DNA of 63,717 nt, taken from contig JAGKSW010000057.1 in assembly GCA_018993265.1 (NCBI GenBank), positions 1-63,717 on the forward strand, in the 5' to 3' direction. Positions 18,961 through 27,425 of this stretch are shown here, in pieces. The notes beneath the pieces are model-generated. The model saw only the letters and a list, made by a program, of their open reading frames with translations. It made no database searches and had not been told where the DNA came from. The first letter of the stretch is position 1. Each line of letters opens with the position of its first letter. Position numbers and translations under genes: made by a program. Source of the stretch: Nostoc sp. TH1S01. Lineage in GTDB: Bacteria; Cyanobacteriota; Cyanobacteriia; Cyanobacteriales; Nostocaceae.

Positions 18961-19191
18961 AAAGGTTCTATTGGATAATCGGCAGTAGGTAGTAGGTAAG
19001 AGAAAATACTATTAATTTCTCTTACCTAATATTAGCTCCTCTGCTTTTCTTATAATCTTAAAAATCTTTTCAAAAAAAATAACTGAAAATCTTAATTTTT
19101 CGTTTGGATTTTTCAATCAAGTCAAAGTTTGTGAGACAAATATTACTTAGTGCGATCAGAGGTTAATTATAAAGTAAAAATAAAAATTCTC

Positions 19192-19307
19192 GTAGGGTGT
19201 GTTAAGCGCAGATTGTGTAGCTCATTCATCATAACAACTATATGCGATCGCCTAACGCACCATCATAATCTGGCGGTGCGTTAGGCTGAAGCCATAACAC
19301 ACCCTAC
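19192..19307. mobile_element. 116-bp MITE with 13-bp terminal inverted repeats
   Basis: Perfect inverted ends GTAGGGTGTGTTA and TAACACACCCTAC enclose GC-rich inverted segments (CCTAACGCACCATCATAATC, GGTGCGTTAGGC). This repeat type is widespread in cyanobacteria. It lies between scyF and eboA in an otherwise AT-rich 400-base gap and may carry hairpins that affect read-through into the ebo genes. Confidence 0.8.
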
Positions 19308-19360
19308 TTAAGATTTACTTTATAAATCTTTTCTCAGCTTCAATATCCAGGGTATATATC

Positions 19361-20083
19361 ATGTCTATTGTAATTGATTACAAATTAACTAATATTAACG
19401 AGGTATTACATAACTGGGTGACGCGACAAGTTACTCAAGAAGCTGTTAATTGGCTGAATGAAACAAGAGAGCAAATCAATAGCGGTGCTAATACAAGAGT
19501 ATTTTTTAGTGCTTTTAGTAAAGTACCTCGTTATACAGGTAAACATCCATTAAACTTAACTTCTCTAGACCTAAATAATGCTTCAGTAATCTGTTCAGGG
19601 TTTTCTCCTAATCATTGGAGTGTAGATCAAGCAGCGCGTACACTGTTAGTTTTAACTCTGGCACAAGCAAATTTAGAGAACTATTTATATCCTTTAGAAC
19701 AAGTATTTACAGCCGCAGATGTTGGTGAATTAGTTGCCCTTTATCAAGCTTTACCTTTATTACCTGAACCAGAAAAATTACAAAAACGGGCGGCGGAAGG
19801 AATACGCAGTAATATGACAGCAGTATTTAATGCTGTGGCTTTACGTAATCCCTATCCAGCAAAGTATTTTGATAATTTGGCATGGAATCAGATGGTGCTG
19901 AAAGCATTATTTGTAGGTAGTCCTCTGCATTTAATTCAAAGTTTGGATGTGCGTGCTAACTACGAATTGGCGCGGATGCTAATTGATTATGCTCACGAAC
20001 GTCAAAGTGCTAACCGCTCAGTTTCGGCGGAAATTTGGCCATTAGTAGAAAAATTTATTGATTTAGAAAATTTGCGAAATTAA
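19361..20083 (+). CDS. eboA: EboA
   Basis: 240 aa, EboA family, function not known biochemically. The conserved segment SAFSKVPRYTGKHPLNLTSLD and the helical remainder (WSVDQAARTLLVLTLAQANLE) fit the family. No signal peptide or membrane segment. The ebo genes are needed in N. punctiforme for export of the scytonemin monomer precursor to the periplasm (established by mutant work). EboA is a soluble component of that set. First gene of the ebo module here, behind the MITE at 19192-19307. Its stop codon lies inside a perfect hairpin (20080-20118). Confidence 0.85.
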   Translation: MSIVIDYKLTNINEVLHNWVTRQVTQEAVNWLNETREQINSGANTRVFFSAFSKVPRYTGKHPLNLTSLDLNNASVICSGFSPNHWSVDQAARTLLVLTLAQANLENYLYPLEQVFTAADVGELVALYQALPLLPEPEKLQKRAAEGIRSNMTAVFNAVALRNPYPAKYFDNLAWNQMVLKALFVGSPLHLIQSLDVRANYELARMLIDYAHERQSANRSVSAEIWPLVEKFIDLENLRN

Positions 20084-20118
20084 GATACCCGACTTCTCCA
20101 AGAAGTCGGGTATCTTAA
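20080..20118. terminator. perfect 18-bp stem hairpin at the eboA stop
   Basis: TTAAGATACCCGACTTCT and AGAAGTCGGGTATCTTAA pair perfectly around CCA. The stem overlaps the eboA stop codon. It is related to the core of the MITE-B elements (GATCCCCGACTTCTT...), with a compensated C-to-A/G-to-T pair in the stem, which argues that the pairing itself is conserved. With no T tail it may attenuate or protect mRNA rather than fully terminate, since eboB follows after 61 bases. Confidence 0.65.
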
Positions 20119-20144
20119 GCCCAGTAATTTTCACAGAAATATCT

Positions 20145-21068
20145 ATGAGTACTAACAATATGATGTTTATCGACCCTCACATTCACATGAGTTCCCGCAC
20201 CACTGATGATTATCAGCAGATGCGGAAATCAGGAATTGTGGCAGTAATTGAACCGGCTTTTTGGTTTGGGCAACCGCGTACTAACGTTGGTTCTTTTCAA
20301 GATTATTTCAGTAGCTTAGTGGGTTGGGAACGATTTCGCGCTTCCCAATTTGGAATTAAACATTACTGCACCATTGGCTTGAATTCTAAAGAAGCTAACA
20401 ACGAAGGTTTAGCAGAGCAAGTCATGGAACTATTACCCTTGTATGCTTGCAAGGAAGGTGTAGTGGCCATAGGCGAAATTGGCTATGACGATATGACACC
20501 AGCGGAAGATAAATATTTTCGCCTTCAGCTAGAACTTGCCAAAGAACTAGATATGTTGGTGATGATTCATACACCCCACCGCGATAAAAAGGCGGGGACA
20601 AGCCGTAGTATGGATGTCTGCATTGAACATGGCTTATCACCATCCCAGGTGATTGTTGATCATAACAACGAAGAAACCGTAGCCGAGGTTTTAGATAGAG
20701 GCTTTTGGGCGGCGTTCACAATTTACCCCAACACCAAAATGGGCAATGCGCGTATGGTAGAAATTGTCCGTCAATATGGTAGCGATAGCGTCATCGTTGA
20801 TAGCAGTGCTGACTGGGGAGTGAGCGATCCTTTGGCTGTACCTAAAACTGCCCAACTCATGCTAGAACGTGGCATTCCCAAAGCAGATGTGCAGAAAGTT
20901 TGTTATCAAAATGCCCTGGCTGCTTACAGTCAAAGCGGTCAAATGCAAGAATCAGATTGGCTAAACCTCCCACCCATCGACCAACGACAGACATTCAGCG
21001 ATAATTCCGTCCTCCGTGGCCAAGCACCCTTGGTAGAGTCACGCCAGGAATATGCACTGATTGAATAA
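20145..21068 (+). CDS. eboB: EboB, TatD-like metal-dependent hydrolase
   Basis: 307 aa. TIM-barrel amidohydrolase of the TatD type: the N-terminal metal motif His-x-His is in FIDPHIHMSS, the bridging Glu in IGEIGYDD, His in MIHTPHRDK and IVDHNNEET, and the final Asp in VDSSADWG. The substrate is not known. In the ebo set it probably acts on a small metabolite that aids precursor transport, rather than on DNA as TatD does (inference). Lies between eboA and eboC; the last residues run into a repeat-rich spacer. Confidence 0.88.
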   Translation: MSTNNMMFIDPHIHMSSRTTDDYQQMRKSGIVAVIEPAFWFGQPRTNVGSFQDYFSSLVGWERFRASQFGIKHYCTIGLNSKEANNEGLAEQVMELLPLYACKEGVVAIGEIGYDDMTPAEDKYFRLQLELAKELDMLVMIHTPHRDKKAGTSRSMDVCIEHGLSPSQVIVDHNNEETVAEVLDRGFWAAFTIYPNTKMGNARMVEIVRQYGSDSVIVDSSADWGVSDPLAVPKTAQLMLERGIPKADVQKVCYQNALAAYSQSGQMQESDWLNLPPIDQRQTFSDNSVLRGQAPLVESRQEYALIE

Positions 21069-21088
21069 ACCTCTTTGTGCCTTTGCGA

Positions 21089-21159
21089 GGCAGTCGCTAC
21101 TCTGCGAGAAGCCGCGCAAAGCGCGTCTACAAGTCGGCAAAGCCACCCAACGCGCTGCC
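21089..21159. repeat. palindromic repeat upstream of eboC
   Basis: Ends GGCAG/CTGCC enclose AAGTCGGCAAAGCCACCCAA, a relative of the repeat inside trpD and before scyD. It is flanked by GCCTTTGCG/CCTTTACGCG segments. An open frame continues through it into eboC, but the UbiA homology begins only after 21182. Confidence 0.6.
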
Positions 21160-21181
21160 TTGCCTTTACGCGAGTAAAAAT

Positions 21182-22081
21182 ATGAACACCGCCACCCTCA
21201 ACTCTCACCGCCTCTGGGCATATCTGCAATTACTCCGGCCTGCCAACATTATCACCGCTTGGGCAGATATTATGGCTGGTTTTGCTGCTTCTGGGTATTT
21301 TGTCGAAGCCAATCTTACACCACTGTTATGGTTAATTTTAGCTACCACTGGCTTATACGGTGGCGGTATTGTTTTTAATGATGTATTTGATGCCGAATTA
21401 GATAGTAAAGAACGCCCAGAAAGACCAATTCCTAGTGGTAAAGCTTCTCACACAGGCGCAACCTTATTAGGAAGTTTATTTTTGATTGTTGGTGTAGTGG
21501 CGGCGGCGCAAGTTTCGTGGTTGAGTGCAACATTAGCGATCGCGATCGCAATGGCAGCTTTATTGTATGATGCGATCGCCAAACATCACCATATTCTCGG
21601 CCCCATCAATATGGGCATTTGCCGAGGCGGTAACTTATTGCTGGGGGTGAGTGTCGTCCCAGCAGCTTTAGAGAATTACTGGTTTTTAGCTTTAATTCCT
21701 ATAGTTTATATAGCAGCAATCACTACCCTCAGTCGCGGTGAAGTACATGGCGCAAAACACAGCACAGGCATCATCGCAGTATTACTAATAGTTGCAGTTC
21801 TTGTTGGGTTGTTCGGGTTAGGATGGCTCACAGACTATCAAGTTATCACTGCATTACCGTTCTTAATATTATTAGGTATTCGAGTATTATTACCTTTTAT
21901 TAAGGCAGTACGTCAACCTACATCAGAACAAATTCGGATTGCTGTGAAAGCTGGTGTATTGTCATTAATTATTTTAGATACAACTGTGGCTGCTGGTTTT
22001 GCAGGTTTACCTTATAGTTTATTAGTTTTAAGTCTTCTACCAATTTCGATGATATTAGCCAAAGTATTTGCTGTGACTTAA
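21182..22081 (+). CDS. eboC: EboC, UbiA-family prenyltransferase
   Basis: 299 aa integral membrane protein with about eight or nine hydrophobic helices. The first prenyl-diphosphate/Mg motif is NDVFDAELDSKERPERPIPSG, the hallmark NDxxDxxxD. The second Asp-rich region is weaker (YDAIAKHH). By family it should join a prenyl group to an acceptor in the membrane. In the ebo pathway it is thought to make a prenylated carrier or cofactor needed for export (inference). I start it at ATG 21182, after the repeat. tyrA follows 47 bases later. Confidence 0.88.
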   Translation: MNTATLNSHRLWAYLQLLRPANIITAWADIMAGFAASGYFVEANLTPLLWLILATTGLYGGGIVFNDVFDAELDSKERPERPIPSGKASHTGATLLGSLFLIVGVVAAAQVSWLSATLAIAIAMAALLYDAIAKHHHILGPINMGICRGGNLLLGVSVVPAALENYWFLALIPIVYIAAITTLSRGEVHGAKHSTGIIAVLLIVAVLVGLFGLGWLTDYQVITALPFLILLGIRVLLPFIKAVRQPTSEQIRIAVKAGVLSLIILDTTVAAGFAGLPYSLLVLSLLPISMILAKVFAVT

Positions 22082-22128
22082 AGCATCAAGTCTCAAAGTA
22101 AAAATTTTTGCAAATTGGAGACTAGCAA

Positions 22129-22959
22129 ATGGCTGTGCAATCCTCACTTAACCCAAAATTTGCACCAAAAAAAGATGTCAAATCTAGACAAATCACCATC
22201 ATTGGTGGACGTGGTAGGATGGGCAAGTTATTTCGAGACAAATTTTTGGCTGTAGGTCATAAAGTTAATGTTCTAGAACAAGAAGATTGGGATGATGCCG
22301 ACCAAATATTACATAATGCCGAATTAGTATTAATAAGTGTTCCTATCAAATATACAGTTGATGTTATTGGGCGTGTAGCGAAATACTTATCTCCAAACAC
22401 AGCCTTGTGTGACATCACAAGTATTAAAACTCAGCCAACCGAGGCAATGTTGACACACCATACTGGCCCTGTAATGGGATTACACCCGATGTTTGGGCCA
22501 AGTATCAAATCTTTTTGGCAACAAAAAGTAGTAGTTTGTCCTGGGCGCAATCATGAGTCATTTCAATGGCTATTAGATTTTCTCCAAAATCAAGGTGCAG
22601 AATTAATTACTTGTAGCCCAGAAGAACACGATCGCATGATGGTTTATATTCAAGCAACACAGCATTTTTATAGACTTAGCCTTGGTGTTTTCTTAGCCCA
22701 GACTAACATTGACCTAGAGAGTAGTTTATCAATATCATCTCCTAGCTTTCGCCAAGAAATTGAAATTTTGCAGCGTTTGTTTTGTCAAAATCCTAATTTG
22801 TGCGTTGATATTATGTTAGCCACTGAAGAAAGATGTAAAGCAATTAATTCGTTAGCAAATACTTACAGCCGTTTGGCGAAGTTGGTAGAGCAAAAAGATA
22901 GGGATGCTTTAATTCAGGAGCTTGAAAATACTCAAGAATTTTTCAAAAAACAAATCTAA
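22129..22959 (+). CDS. tyrA: prephenate dehydrogenase (TyrA)
   Basis: 276 aa. The NAD-binding motif IIGGRGRMGKLFRDKF opens the domain; CDITSIKTQPTEAM, GLHPMFGPSIKSF and the C-terminal helical dimerisation region follow. It resembles the dehydrogenase half of the enterobacterial T-protein but has no chorismate mutase domain. It makes p-hydroxyphenylpyruvate from prephenate, which is exactly the ScyA co-substrate, so this is likely a pathway-dedicated copy. It is placed inside the ebo gene order, between eboC and eboD, on the same strand. Confidence 0.9.
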   Translation: MAVQSSLNPKFAPKKDVKSRQITIIGGRGRMGKLFRDKFLAVGHKVNVLEQEDWDDADQILHNAELVLISVPIKYTVDVIGRVAKYLSPNTALCDITSIKTQPTEAMLTHHTGPVMGLHPMFGPSIKSFWQQKVVVCPGRNHESFQWLLDFLQNQGAELITCSPEEHDRMMVYIQATQHFYRLSLGVFLAQTNIDLESSLSISSPSFRQEIEILQRLFCQNPNLCVDIMLATEERCKAINSLANTYSRLAKLVEQKDRDALIQELENTQEFFKKQI

Positions 22960-23066
22960 GAACATTAGGCACGAAAGTGGCTACTTTTTGAGAACGCTAA
23001 CGGCGAACCCGGAAGGTAGAGAGCCAAGTATACCAAGAAAGTTTTTCAATTATATGAAGAGAGATT

Positions 23067-24305
23067 ATGGTAGTTGACATCAAGCAAAAAACTAAATTTT
23101 CTGCACAGTCTATTCAGCAAAATATTAAAGTAACTTTTAACTATGAAGTTCACTTTACTAATAATATATTTAATTTAAAAAACCCTACATTAGCACAGGC
23201 GATCGCATCTGATGCTGACAAGAACCCAAAGAAAATTTTAGCATTAGTCGATGCTGGATTATTAGAGTTCTGGCCAGATTTATTATCGCAAATCACTAAC
23301 TATGCAAATTTTTATGCAGAAGTGATCACATTAGCTGCTGAACCAATACTAATTCCAGGAGGAGAAGCTGCCAAGAATGAACCAAAATTATTAGAACAAA
23401 TTCACAAACTAATTGAAGCCGCCGGATTATGTCGCCATTCTTATCTATTAGGAATTGGCGGTGGTGCAGTATTGGACTTAGTAGGTTATGCAGCTGCAAC
23501 AGCACATCGGGGAGTACGCCTCATCCGTATTCCGACAACGGTGTTAGCACAGAATGATTCTGGTATAGGTGTAAAAAACGGGATCAACGCTTTTGGTAAA
23601 AAGAACTTTTTGGGTACATTCGCCCCACCTTATGCAGTCATTAACGATTCGGACTTCTTAACTACATTATGCGATCGCGATTGGCGTGCGGGAATTGCCG
23701 AAGCTGTAAAAGTTGCATTAATTAAAGATGCCAACTTCTTTGATTTTATCTGGGATCACACCACAGCCCTAGCTAACCGTGACATAGATAGTATGCAACA
23801 ACTAATCTATCGTTGCGCCCAATTACATTTAGAACATATAGCCAAAGCTGGCGATCCTTTTGAAATTGGTTCCTCTCGTCCCCTCGATTTTGGACATTGG
23901 GCAGCCCATAAAATAGAACAATTGACAGACTATAAATTACGACATGGTGAAGCTGTAGCAATTGGTATTGCTTTAGATAGTACCTATTCTTACCTTCTCG
24001 GAATGCTATCGCATAGTGATTGGCAAAAGATATTAAACACACTTTTCCAACTGGGCTTTACTTTATACGTACCTGAATTATCTGAACAATCATCAATTGA
24101 GAATCCCCGTTGTTTATTCCGAGGTTTAACCGAATTTAGAGAACATTTAGGTGGTGAACTAACCCTGACACTACTACAAAAAATTGGTCAAGGAATTGAA
24201 GTTCACGAAGTAGATTTATTGTTGTATAAACAAGCAATATCACTACTGCATGGTTTTGAACAACAACATCAAAAACTAGTTATAACAAATAGAGGTGAAA
24301 GATGA
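23067..24305 (+). CDS. eboD: EboD, 3-dehydroquinate synthase-like sugar phosphate cyclase
   Basis: 412 aa, sugar phosphate cyclase superfamily (AroB-like): NAD/substrate motifs GGEAAKNEP, GIGGGAVLDLVGYAAA, RIPTTVLAQNDSGIG, FAPPYAVINDSDFL, EAVKVALIKD and HGEAVAIGIALD. In AroB the zinc His region reads NLGHTFGH; here it is LDFGHWAAH, keeping both His but changing the surrounding residues, as expected of an EboD-type branch. It may cyclise a different sugar phosphate, or may stand in for the aroB gene seen in the N. punctiforme scytonemin cluster. It overlaps eboE by ATGA, so the two are translationally coupled. Confidence 0.82.
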   Translation: MVVDIKQKTKFSAQSIQQNIKVTFNYEVHFTNNIFNLKNPTLAQAIASDADKNPKKILALVDAGLLEFWPDLLSQITNYANFYAEVITLAAEPILIPGGEAAKNEPKLLEQIHKLIEAAGLCRHSYLLGIGGGAVLDLVGYAAATAHRGVRLIRIPTTVLAQNDSGIGVKNGINAFGKKNFLGTFAPPYAVINDSDFLTTLCDRDWRAGIAEAVKVALIKDANFFDFIWDHTTALANRDIDSMQQLIYRCAQLHLEHIAKAGDPFEIGSSRPLDFGHWAAHKIEQLTDYKLRHGEAVAIGIALDSTYSYLLGMLSHSDWQKILNTLFQLGFTLYVPELSEQSSIENPRCLFRGLTEFREHLGGELTLTLLQKIGQGIEVHEVDLLLYKQAISLLHGFEQQHQKLVITNRGER

Positions 24306-25543
24306 AAATAAAAACAAACAACAGTTTTCATCTTACATACTGTACTAATATTCATCCTGGCGAAGAGTGGGAAAAAGTTTTTGCCAATCTCCAGCAATAT
24401 CTTCCAGCACTTAAAGCCAAATTAGTGCCGACACAACCATTTGGTATTGGCTTACGTTTAGCCGCCGTAGCAGCTAAAGAATTACTTCAAGAAAATAATT
24501 TATCTCAGTTTCAGTCATGGTTAACTGAACAAGATTTCTACGTCTTTACCTTAAATGGCTTTCCTTATGGACAATTTCATCGACAAATAGTCAAAGACCA
24601 AGTTTATGCACCAGATTGGTCAAAGCAAGAACGCTTAGACTACACATTACAACTAACTCAAATTCTCGCGCAGCTATTACCACCTGATATAGAAGGTAGT
24701 ATTTCTACATTACCTTTATCTTATAAACCCTGGTTTAAAGGAAATCAATTTGTTCAAAATTCAGTCATGGAAACTGCTAGTTGGCAAATAGCACAGCTAG
24801 TAGAGCAAATGGTACGAATTAAGACTGAAGAAGGAAAATTATTACATTTAGATTTAGAGCCAGAACCAGATGGTTTAATTGAAAATGCAGACGAAGTAAT
24901 TGATTACTTCCAGAAACATTTACTACCAATTGCTGGAAATTATTTAGCCCAACATTTAGGCATTACCCAAGAAACTGCGGAACAAAACATATTAGACCAT
25001 GTGCGAGTTTGTTATGATACCTGTCATTTTGCTGTAGAGTACGAAAATCCAATTTCAGTTTTACAAAAGTTTCAAGCTGCGGGAATTCAAATTGGTAAAA
25101 TTCAGATTAGTGCCGCCTTGCAAGTTAACATTCCTCAAGATGCACAACAACGCCAATTGATATTCAAAAAGCTACAACCATTCGCAGAATCAACATATTT
25201 ACATCAAGTAATTGCTCGGACTCAAAATAGCAGACTAATTCACTATTCTGACTTAGAAACCGCCTTACCAAACTTAGAAAATACTACTGATGAAGAATGG
25301 CGGATACACTTTCATGTTCCTATTTTTGTTCGTGATTATCAATTATTACAATCAACTCAAGATGATATTGTAACTATTCTGAATATGCTTCAAGATAATC
25401 ACTTTTGTAACCATCTAGAAATTGAAACCTACACTTGGGAAGTCTTACCTGATGAAATCAAACTAGACTTACCAGCATCTATTCAACGCGAGTATGAATG
25501 GGTTCTCACCAACTTATTAACAAAACAATTAGTTCATAGTTAA
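24302..25543 (+). CDS. eboE: EboE, xylose isomerase-like TIM-barrel protein
   Basis: 413 aa, sugar phosphate isomerase/epimerase-type TIM barrel. It opens with FHLTYCTNIHPGEEW; metal-ligand candidates are Glu in LLHLDLEPEP, Asp/His in VCYDTCHFAVEYE, His in IHFHVPIF and Glu in LEIETYTWEVLP. Substrate unknown. Starts at 24302, overlapping the eboD stop by four bases. Soluble, cytoplasmic. With EboD and EboF it likely makes or modifies a cyclitol-type compound for the export step (inference). Confidence 0.88.
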   Translation: MKIKTNNSFHLTYCTNIHPGEEWEKVFANLQQYLPALKAKLVPTQPFGIGLRLAAVAAKELLQENNLSQFQSWLTEQDFYVFTLNGFPYGQFHRQIVKDQVYAPDWSKQERLDYTLQLTQILAQLLPPDIEGSISTLPLSYKPWFKGNQFVQNSVMETASWQIAQLVEQMVRIKTEEGKLLHLDLEPEPDGLIENADEVIDYFQKHLLPIAGNYLAQHLGITQETAEQNILDHVRVCYDTCHFAVEYENPISVLQKFQAAGIQIGKIQISAALQVNIPQDAQQRQLIFKKLQPFAESTYLHQVIARTQNSRLIHYSDLETALPNLENTTDEEWRIHFHVPIFVRDYQLLQSTQDDIVTILNMLQDNHFCNHLEIETYTWEVLPDEIKLDLPASIQREYEWVLTNLLTKQLVHS

Positions 25544-25572
25544 ATATTTTCTTTGTTTCATTTGCGGTTATT

Positions 25573-27003
25573 ATGCAAAAAACAGTTGTTCTCAATGTAG
25601 TCGGATTAACATCCAACTTGATAAGTGAATACACACCATTCCTCTCTCGCTGGAAATCTACTGGAAAAGCCGTAACAATAGAACCAGTTTTACCTGCTGT
25701 CACCTGTACAGCACAAGCAACTTATCTCACAGGAAAAACACCTGATGAACATGGAATTGTTGCTAATGGTTGGTACTTTCGAGACGAGTGTGAAATCAAA
25801 TTTTGGCGACAGTCAAACAAATTAGTTCAGGCTCCGAAAGTGTGGGATATTGCTAAACAAATAGACCCCAACTTTACCTGCGCTAACTTATTCTGGTGGT
25901 ACAATATGTACTCTTCAGTGGATTATGCTGTAACACCACGACCGATGTATCCTGCTGATGGGCGCAAAATTCCTGATATTTATACTCAACCAGAAAACTT
26001 GCGATCGCAACTTCAATCAGAACTAGGTCAATTTCCTTTATTTAACTTTTGGGGGCCGAATACATCAATTCGTTCTACGCAATGGATAGCAGACTCAGCA
26101 AAATTCGTTGAAGAACATCACAACCCAACATTAACTCTGGTTTACTTACCCCATCTAGACTACTGCTTACAAAAATACGGAAATGATATCAACAAAGTAG
26201 CTAAAGATTTACAAGAAATTGACACAATTTGCAGCGATTTAATTCAATACTATGAAAATCGCGGCGCACAAGTCATTGTTTTATCAGAATACGGCATTAC
26301 ATCGGTATCTAAACCTATACATCTCAATCGCATATTACGCGAAAACGGCTTATTAACAGTCCGAGAAGAACTTGGACGCGAACTGCTAGATGCGGGTGCG
26401 AGTAAAGCCTTTGCAGTTGCAGATCATCAACTAGCGCATGTTTATGTTAATGATCCTTTTTATATACCAAAAGTGCGATCGCTCCTTGCAGAAATTGATG
26501 GGGTTGCACAAGTTTTAGATGAAACTGAAAAGCCTGCTTATCATCTGAATCATTCGCGCTCAGGTGAATTAATTGCAATAGCTCAACCAGATGCTTGGTT
26601 TACTTATTATTACTGGCTTGATGATTCTCGCGCTCCTGATTTTGCCAGAACTGTAGATATTCACCGCAAACCTGGCTATGACCCTGTAGAACTTTTTATT
26701 GACCCACAAATCAAATTCCCGCAAGCCAAAATTGCACTGAAACTTTTACAGAAAAAACTAGGTTTCCGCTACTTAATGGATGTTATTCCTTTAGACGCTA
26801 ATTTAGTTAAAGGTTCACATGGTTGTCTACCTCCTTCTCCGGGTGAAGCACCATTATTGATTAGTCAACAAACTCAGCTACTTGATTCTTCATCCATACA
26901 AGCTAGTAGTGTTTGTCAATTAATTATTGACCATTTAACTAAATTTTCTATCTCACGCAGAGGCGCAGAGACACAGAGCAGAGAAAAGAGTATGGTAATT
27001 TGA
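25573..27003 (+). CDS. eboF: EboF, nucleotide pyrophosphatase/phosphodiesterase-like
   Basis: 476 aa, alkaline phosphatase superfamily (type I phosphodiesterase/nucleotide pyrophosphatase). The Thr nucleophile is in PAVTCTAQATYLTGKTPDEHG; metal residues lie in YLPHLDYCLQKYG, VLSEYGITSV, AVADHQLAHVY and KGSHGCLPPS. No signal peptide is evident. The last 15 or so residues (SRRGAETQSREK) are the translation of a dispersed CGCAGAGGCGCAGAGA repeat, so the natural end of the protein is probably near HLTKF. Last ebo gene, 29 bases after eboE. Confidence 0.88.
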   Translation: MQKTVVLNVVGLTSNLISEYTPFLSRWKSTGKAVTIEPVLPAVTCTAQATYLTGKTPDEHGIVANGWYFRDECEIKFWRQSNKLVQAPKVWDIAKQIDPNFTCANLFWWYNMYSSVDYAVTPRPMYPADGRKIPDIYTQPENLRSQLQSELGQFPLFNFWGPNTSIRSTQWIADSAKFVEEHHNPTLTLVYLPHLDYCLQKYGNDINKVAKDLQEIDTICSDLIQYYENRGAQVIVLSEYGITSVSKPIHLNRILRENGLLTVREELGRELLDAGASKAFAVADHQLAHVYVNDPFYIPKVRSLLAEIDGVAQVLDETEKPAYHLNHSRSGELIAIAQPDAWFTYYYWLDDSRAPDFARTVDIHRKPGYDPVELFIDPQIKFPQAKIALKLLQKKLGFRYLMDVIPLDANLVKGSHGCLPPSPGEAPLLISQQTQLLDSSSIQASSVCQLIIDHLTKFSISRRGAETQSREKSMVI

Positions 27004-27425
27004 TTTGATTTTTGAAATTATCTGTAAAGGCCGGGAGTGGGGAGTAGGAATTGGATTAATAACTATTAAACCGATAAATTTCTCGTTCCTTTCCGCTCCG
27101 CGCCTCTGCGATTCTGCGTGAAACTTCCTAAAAATTACTGTATCTTTTGGTAGAAGCAATAAATAGAATTATCTGTCTATAGGTTATTGGTTAAAACCCA
27201 AGATTTTTCCTTTTGTATTCCTGCTAACAAAATAATAGGAATCTCAAAGAAAAGGTTAGCTTATGCGAAAGATTATTCATTCATTAGCTGCTTTATTTTA
27301 AGTAGTCTAAATAAAGAATCTTATATTTCTTAATCACTCAAAATCTGGCAAACACATCAATAAATATTCCAGCATAATGTTCTCATCGTTCCAAGTTGAT
27401 TACTGAAATTCTACATAATTTATTT
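27004..27425. other. intergenic, repeats and trpE leader
   Basis: Holds the reverse-oriented partner of the CGCAGAGGCGCAGAG repeat (27080-27125, CGCGCCTCTGCGATTCTGCG). A 12-codon frame at 27263-27301 (MRKIIHSLAALF) lacks tryptophan codons, so it does not look like a trp attenuation peptide. No other gene is seen. The AT-rich stretch at 27170-27420 should contain a promoter for trpE. Confidence 0.45.

Noticed and set aside
27263-27301. 12-codon frame MRKIIHSLAALF before trpE as attenuation leader peptide
   Set aside because: Contains no tryptophan codons and no convincing attenuator hairpins follow.
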